From Spongiibacteraceae bacterium UBA5047 (lineage in GTDB: Bacteria > Pseudomonadota > Gammaproteobacteria > Pseudomonadales > Spongiibacteraceae): a DNA stretch of 26,309 bases. The notes under the pieces were generated by a model. That model was not told the origin of the DNA, searched no databases, and was given only the letters and a program-made list of their open reading frames with translations. Below are positions 7,470 to 15,016 of the stretch, one piece after another. Each line of letters opens with the position of its first letter. Position 1 is the first letter of the stretch. The translations under genes and the position numbers were made by a program. The DNA lies in contig DIBR01000013.1 in assembly GCA_002415025.1 (NCBI GenBank), positions 34,283 through 60,591 on the forward strand. Reading direction: 5' to 3'.

Positions 7470-8105
7470 TTGACGGATTCCAATAATCTGCGCTCACAAC
7501 GCAGGGAGCGGACACGCAAAAAAATACTGTTGGCCGCCGTTCGCATATTTGCGGGACAGGGATTCGACGCCGCTTCAATGGGCGCAATCGCCAGCCGCGC
7601 CGGCATGAAAAAAGCGTTAGTTCAGTACCACTTCGAAACCAAGCTTAAACTCTGGCAGGAATCCGTTAACCTGCTCTGGGACGAGATGCACAGTCTGGCC
7701 GAGAGCCTGCCCAAACTCGGCCCCCAGCTTTCCGTTGAACAGGAACGTGATCAGATTCGCGAGGCTTTCCGAGCCATCATCCGTTTTGCAAAGCAGCACC
7801 CTGACTGGGTAGGCATCATGTTTCGCGAAGCCGCCACACCGGGGCCAAGGCTCGATTGGCTGGTTGAAAATCACTTGGGAAAAGATATCAATGACGGCGT
7901 GGAATTTGTAACCCTCGCCCAATCGCACGGCCTGCTGCCCGCCGGGTCAGCCTTGCATATACTGCATATTATCTCTGGCGCCCTGACTTACATTTTATTG
8001 GTGGCACCGCTTACCAAGCGCGCTACCGGGGTTGACCTAACTGTTGACGAGTCGCTGGATACCACCGTGGATATGCTGCTGACGATGCTGAACCCGGCGC
8101 GCTGA
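7470..8105 (+). CDS. TetR/AcrR family transcriptional regulator
   Basis: The 211-residue protein has the standard TetR N-terminal DNA-binding domain at about residues 10-57: RERTRKKILLAAVRIFAGQGFDAAS, then MGAIASRAGMKKALVQYHFETK, with the usual Y-H-F at the end of the recognition helix region. The rest is an all-helical ligand-binding and dimerisation domain. The start is a TTG with a purine-rich GACGGGA just upstream; no better in-frame ATG was found. TetR proteins usually repress a neighbouring operon and are released by a small hydrophobic ligand. Its obvious target is the divergent LLM-class oxidoreductase gene. It is convergent with the YbfF-like gene, with 18 bp between stops. Confidence 0.92.
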   Translation: MTDSNNLRSQRRERTRKKILLAAVRIFAGQGFDAASMGAIASRAGMKKALVQYHFETKLKLWQESVNLLWDEMHSLAESLPKLGPQLSVEQERDQIREAFRAIIRFAKQHPDWVGIMFREAATPGPRLDWLVENHLGKDINDGVEFVTLAQSHGLLPAGSALHILHIISGALTYILLVAPLTKRATGVDLTVDESLDTTVDMLLTMLNPAR

Positions 8106-8123
8106 GCGTCGCCCGCCGCAGGC

Positions 8124-8891
8124 TCAGCCACCCGCCAAAAACCCGGACACCAGCGCATTAAAGGCCGCCGGCTTTTCCGCGTGCAGCCAGTGCCCGGTGC
8201 CATTGATCACCGACAGACGGTGTGAAGGAAACTGCTGTAGCATCGCATTGCTGTGCGACGTTTGAATATAGGCAGAATTTTCGCCTTTGATGAACAGCGT
8301 CGGCCCCGTATACGGTTCGCCTTCCGGTGCCTGCCGGAGATCGTCATAGCAATGATCGATCGCCGCCAGATTCAACTTCCAGCGCCACCCCCCTTCATCA
8401 TTTCGCGCCAGATTTTTTAGCAGAAACTGCCGAACCCCCAGCTCCTCTTCGGCCGCTGCCAGTTGGGCATCTGCATCAGAGCGGCTTTTCAGGCCCCGCA
8501 AGTCGATACCGCACATGGCCGCAAGTGTCGCATTGTGGTGGGGCTTGTAAGCGACCGGGGCAATGTCGGCAACCACCAGATGCGTTACATACTCCGGCCA
8601 GCTGTGAGCAAACTGCATAGCAACCTTCCCCCCCAGAGAATGCCCCACAAAAGCCGCCTCACTGATACCCAAATGCTTCAGCAGGCGCAGTACGTCCCCG
8701 GCCATATCCTTCAGGCTCATGGTATCCAAGTGAAAGGATTCTCCATGGTTGCGCAAATCCACCCGATAAATGCGGTAGTCCTCTGCCAGCGCTTTTGCCA
8801 GTGCGTTGAGATTGCTGGCCGAACCAAATAGCCCGTGCAACAGGATGACCGTGCGTTCGCCCTGCCCTGATTCAAGATAATTCAACTGCAT
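8124..8891 (-). CDS. ybfF: Alpha/beta hydrolase, YbfF-type esterase
   Basis: The 255-residue protein has the same length as E. coli YbfF and the same core motifs: the oxyanion-hole region LLHGLFGSASN (residues 17-27), DLRNHGES (45-52), the nucleophile S85 in VGHSLGGKV, and the C-terminal catalytic His in GTGHWLHAEKP. YbfF is a cytosolic esterase active on acyl-CoA-like and palmitoyl substrates in vitro; its physiological role is not well defined. The start has AGGA six bases upstream. The gene is divergent from a lipoprotein gene (73 bp between starts) and appears to be a single-gene unit. Confidence 0.88.
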   Translation of the reverse strand: MQLNYLESGQGERTVILLHGLFGSASNLNALAKALAEDYRIYRVDLRNHGESFHLDTMSLKDMAGDVLRLLKHLGISEAAFVGHSLGGKVAMQFAHSWPEYVTHLVVADIAPVAYKPHHNATLAAMCGIDLRGLKSRSDADAQLAAAEEELGVRQFLLKNLARNDEGGWRWKLNLAAIDHCYDDLRQAPEGEPYTGPTLFIKGENSAYIQTSHSNAMLQQFPSHRLSVINGTGHWLHAEKPAAFNALVSGFLAGG

Positions 8892-8964
8892 AAAATTCCT
8901 GTTTGCTTCTATTCGTCGGGGGTGGTTGGTAGAATCGCCCCAGAAATCATGTCGGGAGTCTTTC

Positions 8965-9756
8965 GTGCGTTTATTGTGGCTGGCGCTGAGCGCCTTGTTA
9001 ATTGCCTGCTCAACGGTGTCTTACAACCCCACCGTCTTTAACTATCACTACGAACAGGAAATCATTGCGGAGGAGCAGCCAAAAACTCTGCTGCTGGCCA
9101 GCGTCAACGTCAGCGGCGAACCAACGCTGTCCATGTTACGAAATGTTACCGCGAAAATCGATGCAGAAGTTGTTGACCGGCTCAAGGGGGCCGGCTACAA
9201 AATGGCTCCGGAGCATTTGTTCGACAACGCCTGGAATCAGGCTATCTACACCTACGGCGATTTTTATGACCCGACTTCGGGCAAGGTTGACCGCCGCAAC
9301 TGGCAGGCGGTTATGGCCAGCACGCTGGCCAGCCTCAAACAAAGTGGACAGGTCGATGCCGTGATATTCACTGACCTGATCGCCCACGACGCCCAACACA
9401 GCCCCGGCATGAATCACTATGCCCGCTGGTATGGCGTCACCCGCAAACCCGCTACCCAGGGCGCAGGCACCGGCGTACCGGTAGACTTCAACTGGTCACA
9501 GACCATCAAGGCTGCCAGCCTGATCGTTACCCTGTACGACCTTGATGGCAGACCCTTGTTCGCAAGCCGCGGCGGCATCGACACCTTGTCGGCGATCGAC
9601 ATGCGAAAGCCTCATCTGGGTTTTGTGCGCCGTGACAAAATTCTGAAAAATTCGGGTTTTATTGAAGAGGGTGTGCAGCTCGCGTTGCACCCCCTGATAC
9701 CCATGGCCCGCTACCCCGGCAAGGAAACGTCAGAAGAAGTAGAAGCTGCTCAGTAA
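8965..9756 (+). CDS. Uncharacterised lipoprotein
   Basis: The reading frame is open further upstream, but the GTG at 8965 is preferred: GGGAG lies six bases before it, and the product then begins with a short lipoprotein signal, with lipobox LIAC and the lipidated Cys at residue 15. The 263-residue product has alternating strand and helix segments (for example PKTLLLASVNVSG, and TIKAASLIVTLYDLDGRPLFASRGG near the C-terminus), a layout seen in small envelope lipoproteins of the DUF4136/CsgG-like kind, but I do not recognise a named family. Residue +2 after Cys is Ser, not Asp, so outer-membrane sorting is likely. Its last 27 bp overlap the end of the convergent HupE/UreJ gene. Confidence 0.72.
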   Translation: MRLLWLALSALLIACSTVSYNPTVFNYHYEQEIIAEEQPKTLLLASVNVSGEPTLSMLRNVTAKIDAEVVDRLKGAGYKMAPEHLFDNAWNQAIYTYGDFYDPTSGKVDRRNWQAVMASTLASLKQSGQVDAVIFTDLIAHDAQHSPGMNHYARWYGVTRKPATQGAGTGVPVDFNWSQTIKAASLIVTLYDLDGRPLFASRGGIDTLSAIDMRKPHLGFVRRDKILKNSGFIEEGVQLALHPLIPMARYPGKETSEEVEAAQ

Positions 9757-10719
9757 CATGCCGTAGCCCCGATCCAGACACCAGAACACTGCCATGCCTC
9801 CCATCAGATAAACGGCGGCGCCGCGTGCCAGTGGCTCCGCCACCTGCGACAGGCGGCGGAGCAGCGACAGCACTGCAGCCAACAGCCCTACAAAGAGAAT
9901 CTGCCCCGCTTCTATACCGATATTGAAAGCCACCAGACCCGCAACCACGTCGTTCTGTGGCAGACCCAACTCGGTGAGCACACTGGCAAAACCCAGGCCG
10001 TGAATGAGACCGAAAGCTGCAATTACCGGCCACCGAACCCGTCGCGCCTGATTCGCGAGTGTCTTGTAACTCAGCTCCAGCGCCAGATACAAAATAGTGG
10101 CAGCAATCGCCAGCTCCACCCATAGGGACACCTGCGGAATAATACCCAGACTCACACAGACTAGCGTAACGCTATGCCCCAGGGTGAATGCCGTTACGGT
10201 AATCAGCAACTGCCGCCAGCCACTAGCGAGTAACAGCAAACCGGTGACAAACAGCAAATGATCGAAGCCAATGAGAATATGCTCTACACCCAGCACAAAA
10301 TACTGGCCAACAACGTGCCAGGTACCCGGTACTGTTGGCACGCGGAATAACTGTCCGTCGCGCCGAATTAGCTCACTGTATTGACGCCCGTCCGCCAGCG
10401 ACAGTTTAAGCAGCGCAGCGGTACGGCTTGCGGTCAACCCGCGAATTTGCAGCGTACTGCCAGTGAGCCCCTGCGGACAACGCATCGTCCAGCGCCATTC
10501 AATAGACGTCCCCGCTGCCATACTCACCGGTGCATTCAAGTCACAGCCATCCGGGAAAACCGGTTCCGGGCTAACCTGTCCGCTGAGCGCCGGCGTACGC
10601 CACAACACCTGGTAAACACCACTATTTTGTTCTTCTATTTCGAGCAGTGAGGGAGCAAGTTTATGGGCAAAGCTCAACGGTGCCAGGCATAGCAAGGCGA
10701 GTATAAGTAGACGGTTCAT
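9730..10719 (-). CDS. HupE/UreJ family membrane protein
   Basis: The 329-residue protein starts with a signal peptide ending SFA, then a periplasmic domain of about 130 residues, then six or so hydrophobic segments from about residue 140 on. The membrane part carries the HupE/UreJ-type signatures GVEHILIGFDHLLFVTGL and TAFTLGHSVTLV, plus FGLIHGLGFASVL. The conserved His and Asp of these motifs fit a metal permease; HupE and UreJ relatives move nickel or cobalt, but for this longer form with an exported N-terminal domain the substrate is unknown. There is no hydrogenase or urease gene nearby. The start overlaps the stop of the upstream isomerase gene by 4 bp (ATGA), so translation is coupled within the three-gene operon. 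Confidence 0.88.
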   Translation of the reverse strand: MNRLLILALLCLAPLSFAHKLAPSLLEIEEQNSGVYQVLWRTPALSGQVSPEPVFPDGCDLNAPVSMAAGTSIEWRWTMRCPQGLTGSTLQIRGLTASRTAALLKLSLADGRQYSELIRRDGQLFRVPTVPGTWHVVGQYFVLGVEHILIGFDHLLFVTGLLLLASGWRQLLITVTAFTLGHSVTLVCVSLGIIPQVSLWVELAIAATILYLALELSYKTLANQARRVRWPVIAAFGLIHGLGFASVLTELGLPQNDVVAGLVAFNIGIEAGQILFVGLLAAVLSLLRRLSQVAEPLARGAAVYLMGGMAVFWCLDRGYGMLLSSFYFF

Positions 10720-11672
10720 TGTGTGAGCACCCGGCCTTGGTCTTCGGTAATATCCGCAATCACATAGCGTTGCCGCAAATCGCCAATGTACTGGCGCAGA
10801 GACTGCCGTTCCTGCTCGTCTCGCCAGAGTTGCTCCAGCTTGGGTTTCACTTCCGCAAAGCTGCGGCGGCTTTCAGGGTAGATCTCGCTGACACGCAGTA
10901 GATGCTGGCCGTAGGCCGAAGGCAGCGGACCAAGCCACTCCTGAGTAACAATTTCCTGAAGCTGCAACGCATCACTGAACTGTGCACCGAACATAAACGT
11001 CATATCCTGCAACGACCGGTTGTTCAGTTCCTGACCGTGCAAAAACGGATCGCCCAGACCGGCAGCCGATTCGACAGCCCCCTTCTTGCCCAGGTTCGCC
11101 AAATCGTTCGCAGCGCGCTGCTGCGGGTCTTCCGGGCGATCAGCGCTGTAGAAAATATGACGAAAACTGTAACGCGCCGGAACGATCCAGCGCTGGCTTT
11201 CAGCCTCATACAACGCCTGCAGATCAGCGACAGCCGGGCTTTCAATGTACCGGAGCCGTCCGCTACGTTCGACACGCTGAACCATACGTCGCTTTATCAC
11301 TTCGTCAGACAGATGAACGCCAAGCGTCATTGCTGCGCGAATTTTTTCCTCGTCGCTACCCTCAATGCCGAGAAACTCCGCATCTCTCAACAAACGCTGC
11401 AAGACCACCGTGTCGTCACGGTGATAGTTCCTGCGCAGCGCTTCCGCAAACAGCATCCGGCTTTCGAGCTCCTGTTGTTGCATCGCATTTAATTGTTGCT
11501 GGCTCGGCAGGCGACCGGTCTGGCGAATCCAGTCATCGCGCAAGCCCTGTACGGTTTCATTATCCAAGGGATCTATGGTTTCGCGTTGCTGCTTCTCAAG
11601 ATAATGACTGCCCGTAAACAACAACAGTCCAATCACCATAAAATGTAACAGCGGCTGTTTCAAAAATCGCAT
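10716..11672 (-). CDS. Membrane-anchored PpiC-type peptidyl-prolyl isomerase
   Basis: The 318-residue product has an N-terminal transmembrane anchor (LLHFMVIGLLLFTGSHYL, residues about 9-26), a long helical linker with SurA/PpiD-like character, and a C-terminal parvulin domain: ARYSFRHIFYS, then the GLGDPFLHGQEL region, an FGAQFSDAL helix and GPLPSAYGQHLLRVSEI. Parvulins catalyse proline cis-trans isomerisation and act as periplasmic chaperones. The start codon directly follows the TAA of the DUF3604 gene with no gap, and its stop overlaps the HupE/UreJ start, so the three proteins should be made together. A plausible but inferred role is to help fold or assemble the DUF3604 protein or the exported part of the HupE/UreJ protein. 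Confidence 0.87.
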   Translation of the reverse strand: MRFLKQPLLHFMVIGLLLFTGSHYLEKQQRETIDPLDNETVQGLRDDWIRQTGRLPSQQQLNAMQQQELESRMLFAEALRRNYHRDDTVVLQRLLRDAEFLGIEGSDEEKIRAAMTLGVHLSDEVIKRRMVQRVERSGRLRYIESPAVADLQALYEAESQRWIVPARYSFRHIFYSADRPEDPQQRAANDLANLGKKGAVESAAGLGDPFLHGQELNNRSLQDMTFMFGAQFSDALQLQEIVTQEWLGPLPSAYGQHLLRVSEIYPESRRSFAEVKPKLEQLWRDEQERQSLRQYIGDLRQRYVIADITEDQGRVLTQ

Positions 11673-13664
11673 TTATTCAACGTCCTCCAAGGCGGCTTGT
11701 TGCTTGCCGCCCTGCCCGACCGGCAATTCAGGCGAGTACCAGATGGGCGATGTCCAGGCCCGCTCCTGAATGGTGGGTTTGTGTTCGTCAGAGCAGCAAC
11801 GTTCCAGGCCGTCAGGAATGGTGCCGGGGTTGCTGCAGTTCACTTTATTGGCCACACAAACCTGCTGGCTCCAACGGCAGCTGGGATTTTCCACTACACG
11901 GGCGTAGTAGTAAGCCTGCTCGCCAGCCTTGAATTCCGGGTCACTCCACACGCGACACAAACGTTGATAACCGTCGCCCTTGCGCTTGCAGTTCAGCAAA
12001 TCCACGCTGGCGCCGTTGGCCGGATTCCCTGCCACTTCATAGACGCGCTGATGCTTTTCACCGGCTTTATCAATCCACCCCTTGATGATCTGCATGCGTT
12101 GCAAGGGAGTGCCGGGAGTATCTATGGTTCCGGGGTCCATCAAAGCCGACAGGACAAATCTCGGGTCGCCGCCCTTGTCCGGCCGGGCAGGCATCTGCCC
12201 GCCCATAGGCACTCCGTCACGATAGGACTGCTCGACAAAATTCGGAGCTTCACACAGGTTGCGGTCCAGGTCCCAGCCACCAAAGAAACGTACCGACATA
12301 CGCGGGCCACTGGTGCCGTAGGTTTCCTTGTTTTGCATGGCCTCAAAAATAGCGTCCCGACTGTTCTCCTCGGCCCAGACTACGGCCAATCCGCCCGGGT
12401 TAAACTCGAGATCATCAGGAAAGCTCGGCCCCGCATCAGCGCTGGCAGGGTCACCTGCACCGCCATGACCGGGGAAACCGGTTTCAGATACTGCCCCAGG
12501 TGCACCGAGGTGTGTATCGGTACTGGCAACAAAACCCATTTGGTAGGGGTTGTATCCCCGCTCGCGTTCCAGCAGCAAACCGTCGTTCAGAACATCACGC
12601 AAAAAGCCGTCGTCCTTTTCCGGTGCGGAACGCGTGAGGCTCATAAATTTCCCGGAAAATTTATCATAGGGAAGTTGTTCGAAGGCGCATAATTCATCTT
12701 CGAGTTGCCCCGGCCCATAAAAGCATTCGGAGCTACCTTTGTGCTGCATAACTTCCACCAGCCTCTCCAGCCGGCTGCGCTTGGCGAGATCCGCGTCCGT
12801 GAACATCTCGCCATCCGCATCGGTGAGGCTGAACATACGGCCATCACTTAAATTCGAATTGTGGGGAATAATCAGCGCATCACAACCCGTGCCCGAATCC
12901 AGACAGGTTTCCTCCAGCGACGTCCACAAACCACGCGCGGTCGGCTCGTCAACAAAACTGTATGGTACCGCCGGTACCTTATCGTTTCGGAAAATTACGT
13001 TGCGGTGCAAATTCGACAGATTCTCTGAGGCCCCCGTCCACTCGTAGCCGATCAGCGAGGTAAATTCGCAGTGCTCACTGCGATCATAGGTTTGCTCGGC
13101 TGCCTGACGCATTTCTCGCCACGGGCCCGCGCCAGCCGCCCGACAGACTTCACCATCGTCACCGCAAAAGCCGAGACGGCCGCTACCGGAAGATGCTTTG
13201 GTATTAAACAGAAAGAAGGCCGCGCGCGGCCATCGCCGGTAGAGCCGACACTGCCAACCATCGTACCCCTCCATACCGGGGGAGTTACACATGGAAACCT
13301 CGCCAAACAGCTCGGCATGGTCGGTTACCACGGCAAAATCCAGCGGGCGGCTCAGTTTCAGGCTGCGCGTTGGCTCTCCGGTCTCAGTCCAGGGTTGCAG
13401 ACCAATCCGCTTGCCGCGGGCAAACTCGTAGGCCTGCAGGGGCGTTGTACGGGTATCTTGCGTGCTGGCATCAAGAGAGTATTTGGTATGAACGTGCGTA
13501 TCACCAAACAGGGGTATTTTCAGCCGATTGAAGTGCTGGCAGGGTTCACGTTGTTCAGTACGTTCAAATGGCAGGGCTGGGGAATCTGCCTGTACTACTG
13601 CAGAAAACACTAAAAATTGCAGGAAAAACTGCCATACCGCCCGCTTTATAAGCCCACTTTTCAC
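11673..13664 (-). CDS. Exported DUF3604 protein (PHP-like metal-dependent hydrolase)
   Basis: The protein has 663 residues from the preferred GTG at 13664, which has GGGGAG six bases upstream; an in-frame GTG at 13682 lacks this. It begins with a signal peptide ending VVQA. Metal-ligand motifs of the PHP/DUF3604 type are visible in order: GDTHVHTKYS, AVVTDHAELFG, GYEWTGA, IIPHNSNLSDG and ASTDTHLGAPG. These predict a periplasmic two- or three-metal hydrolase, perhaps a phosphoesterase, but DUF3604 has no established substrate. Several Cys pairs in the C-terminal third (for example CRWSQQVC and ERCC) suggest disulfides, consistent with export. It is the first gene of an operon with a PpiC-type isomerase and a HupE/UreJ protein. 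The start region is divergent from the histidine-rich gene. Confidence 0.88.
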   Translation of the reverse strand: MKSGLIKRAVWQFFLQFLVFSAVVQADSPALPFERTEQREPCQHFNRLKIPLFGDTHVHTKYSLDASTQDTRTTPLQAYEFARGKRIGLQPWTETGEPTRSLKLSRPLDFAVVTDHAELFGEVSMCNSPGMEGYDGWQCRLYRRWPRAAFFLFNTKASSGSGRLGFCGDDGEVCRAAGAGPWREMRQAAEQTYDRSEHCEFTSLIGYEWTGASENLSNLHRNVIFRNDKVPAVPYSFVDEPTARGLWTSLEETCLDSGTGCDALIIPHNSNLSDGRMFSLTDADGEMFTDADLAKRSRLERLVEVMQHKGSSECFYGPGQLEDELCAFEQLPYDKFSGKFMSLTRSAPEKDDGFLRDVLNDGLLLERERGYNPYQMGFVASTDTHLGAPGAVSETGFPGHGGAGDPASADAGPSFPDDLEFNPGGLAVVWAEENSRDAIFEAMQNKETYGTSGPRMSVRFFGGWDLDRNLCEAPNFVEQSYRDGVPMGGQMPARPDKGGDPRFVLSALMDPGTIDTPGTPLQRMQIIKGWIDKAGEKHQRVYEVAGNPANGASVDLLNCKRKGDGYQRLCRVWSDPEFKAGEQAYYYARVVENPSCRWSQQVCVANKVNCSNPGTIPDGLERCCSDEHKPTIQERAWTSPIWYSPELPVGQGGKQQAALEDVE

Positions 13665-13758
13665 AACAAACTCCCCACTCACGCCTTTAGATTAATGATT
13701 GTTGGCGAATCCATCGCATACTTCCATCGCCCAAACGGCCCACACCGGCCTGATCAGG

Positions 13759-13792
13759 ATTCAGCTTTTGTTCAGTTTGCCTGTGCCAAGAT
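13759..13792 (+). promoter_or_regulatory. Direct-repeat operator (copy B) upstream of the histidine-rich gene
   Basis: ATTCAGCTTTTGTTCAG at 13759-13775 has TTCAG half-sites at 13760 and 13771 (11-bp period). CAAGAT (13787-13792), a weak -10, follows after 11 bp. It matches copies at 862 and 14954 at all 14 fixed bases. A perfect palindrome CCTGATCAGG (13749-13758) abuts it. The site lies in the gap between the divergent DUF3604 and histidine-rich genes, so it could affect both. Confidence 0.5.
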
Positions 13793-13857
13793 CGCTCGCA
13801 GGATGAGGGAAATCGCTAAATGCCCTAACGATGGACTCTAACCCTTTGGAGATCGCC

Positions 13858-14214
13858 ATGAAAAAACTACTCACAGTAAGCCTGCTTCTGACAACCGGGT
13901 TTGGCGCCAATCAGGTATTGGCCGACCATCGGGATCATGGCCACAGCCATACTGAGTATGTCTGCCATGAAACGGGCAGCCATTATCACGACAGCCACCA
14001 CTACAGCGGACGGCACAGCTATCATGGCCATGGCCACAATCACCATTCCAGTCAGGTGACGTATACCTACTATAGCCGGCAGCCCAGCTACCGTCACAGC
14101 TATCACCGCTACGAGCGAACACATCGCTACCACAACAACCGCCATTATAATCGCAGCAGCACTCGCGTACGGGTCAATCACGGCCTGAATGGCAGCCTGA
14201 ACCTTCGATTCTAG
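13858..14214 (+). CDS. Exported histidine-rich protein
   Basis: The 118-residue protein has a signal peptide ending QVLA (residue 22). The mature part contains 21 His in about 96 residues, in patterns such as DHRDHGHSH and YHGHGHNHH, plus many Tyr, Ser and Arg residues. Only one Cys is present. Such periplasmic His-rich proteins typically bind Ni, Zn, Cu or Co, or act as pH-responsive polymers; no named family is recognised. The ATG at 13858 has GGAG six bases upstream and gives a proper signal peptide, unlike an in-frame ATG at 13831. It has its own upstream direct-repeat operator and downstream terminator, so it is a single-gene unit, divergent from the operon with the HupE/UreJ-type putative metal permease. 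Confidence 0.78.
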   Translation: MKKLLTVSLLLTTGFGANQVLADHRDHGHSHTEYVCHETGSHYHDSHHYSGRHSYHGHGHNHHSSQVTYTYYSRQPSYRHSYHRYERTHRYHNNRHYNRSSTRVRVNHGLNGSLNLRF

Positions 14215-14236
14215 ATTGATCCGGCTTTATCAAATC

Positions 14237-14262
14237 AGCCCCGCCCTGGCGGGGCTTTTTAT
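14237..14262 (+). terminator. Rho-independent terminator after the histidine-rich gene
   Basis: AGCCCCGC and GCGGGGCT form an 8-bp stem around a 4-base loop, followed by TTTTATTG. It lies 22 bp after the stop codon. Confidence 0.88.
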
Positions 14263-14270
14263 TGTCTCAC

Positions 14271-14891
14271 TCAGGCCAGCTGCGCCCGTAAACGCTCAAT
14301 ATAGGATAACAGCTGGCTACAGCTCGCAGGCACCTCCTGCTTTACCCACCCTGCGAATTCACAGACGGCGAACACGTCAATATCCACCTGGGTCAGGGCA
14401 TCACCTACCATATAGTCGCGGCCTATCAGGTGGCTGTCGATACTGTTAAAAAATGCCTGGAGGCGCTCCCGGCCACGGTTCACCAGCTCGGGAATCTGGT
14501 CGCAGGGCGCAGGCCCCGGCAGCGCTCGACCTTTAAAGGCATCACCCTGATTACGCAACATCTCGGCGACCGACAGGACACCGTTAAGAAACACTCGATG
14601 CATCCAGCCGATAACCTGCGCCCGCTCCAGATCATTGCGCCCCATCAGCGGCTTTTCCGGAAACTGCGACTCCAGATAAAGGCAGATGGCAACAACATCA
14701 ATCAAGATACTGCCGTCTTCCAACTGCAAGGTCGGCACGGAGCACTCCGGATTTATTGTCCTGAAAGGCTCGTTAAGCTGTTCCTGCTTCATCAAGTCTA
14801 TTTGCTCAGTGTCCAGACTGATGCCTTTGTACTTCAGGAACATACCAAGACGACGCGGATTGGGAGCTACATCAAAGGTGTAAAGTTTCAT
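14271..14891 (-). CDS. Glutathione S-transferase family protein
   Basis: The 206-residue protein has the two-domain GST layout. Residues 1-80 form the thioredoxin-like domain, with MKLYTFDVAPNPRRLGMFL and the cis-Pro in CSVPTLQLEDGS. The usual E-S pair of the glutathione-binding site (ES.AI) appears as D-V here (LIDVVAICLYLE), so glutathione binding may be altered. The rest is the helical domain, including DYMVGDALTQVDIDVFAVCEFA with the N-capping Asp motif. The reaction cannot be predicted; detoxification or disulfide chemistry are options. It is divergent from the glycine-zipper operon and convergent with the histidine-rich gene. No operon partner is seen. Confidence 0.88.
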   Translation of the reverse strand: MKLYTFDVAPNPRRLGMFLKYKGISLDTEQIDLMKQEQLNEPFRTINPECSVPTLQLEDGSILIDVVAICLYLESQFPEKPLMGRNDLERAQVIGWMHRVFLNGVLSVAEMLRNQGDAFKGRALPGPAPCDQIPELVNRGRERLQAFFNSIDSHLIGRDYMVGDALTQVDIDVFAVCEFAGWVKQEVPASCSQLLSYIERLRAQLA

Positions 14892-14953
14892 AATGGCCTC
14901 TGTATTATCAAGCTGATGTTATAAAGCCCGGAGCGCCCTAAATCAATGCCGCG

Positions 14954-14987
14954 ATTCAGCTTGCATTCAGACAAAACGCTTTATAGT
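14954..14987 (+). promoter_or_regulatory. Direct-repeat operator (copy C) and -10 of the glycine-zipper/PhoPQ run
   Basis: ATTCAGCTTGCATTCAG at 14954-14970 has TTCAG half-sites at 14955 and 14966. TATAGT (14982-14987), a good -10, follows after 11 bp, and there is no normal -35 box. It lies 47 bp before the glycine-zipper gene, the first of a run that ends with a PhoP/PhoQ-like pair, so autoregulation is likely. Confidence 0.6.
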
Positions 14988-15016
14988 CAGGCCATAGTCA
15001 CCAGTTGGGCGCTCAG

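Noticed and set aside
9730..10719. A hydrogenase or urease accessory gene, as the HupE/UreJ name suggests
   Set aside because: No hydrogenase or urease structural or maturation genes occur in the window, and the protein has an extra exported domain.
11697..12692. A 331-residue plus-strand open frame inside the DUF3604 gene
   Set aside because: The minus-strand frame has clear DUF3604 metal motifs and operon coupling; the antisense frame has no recognisable domain.
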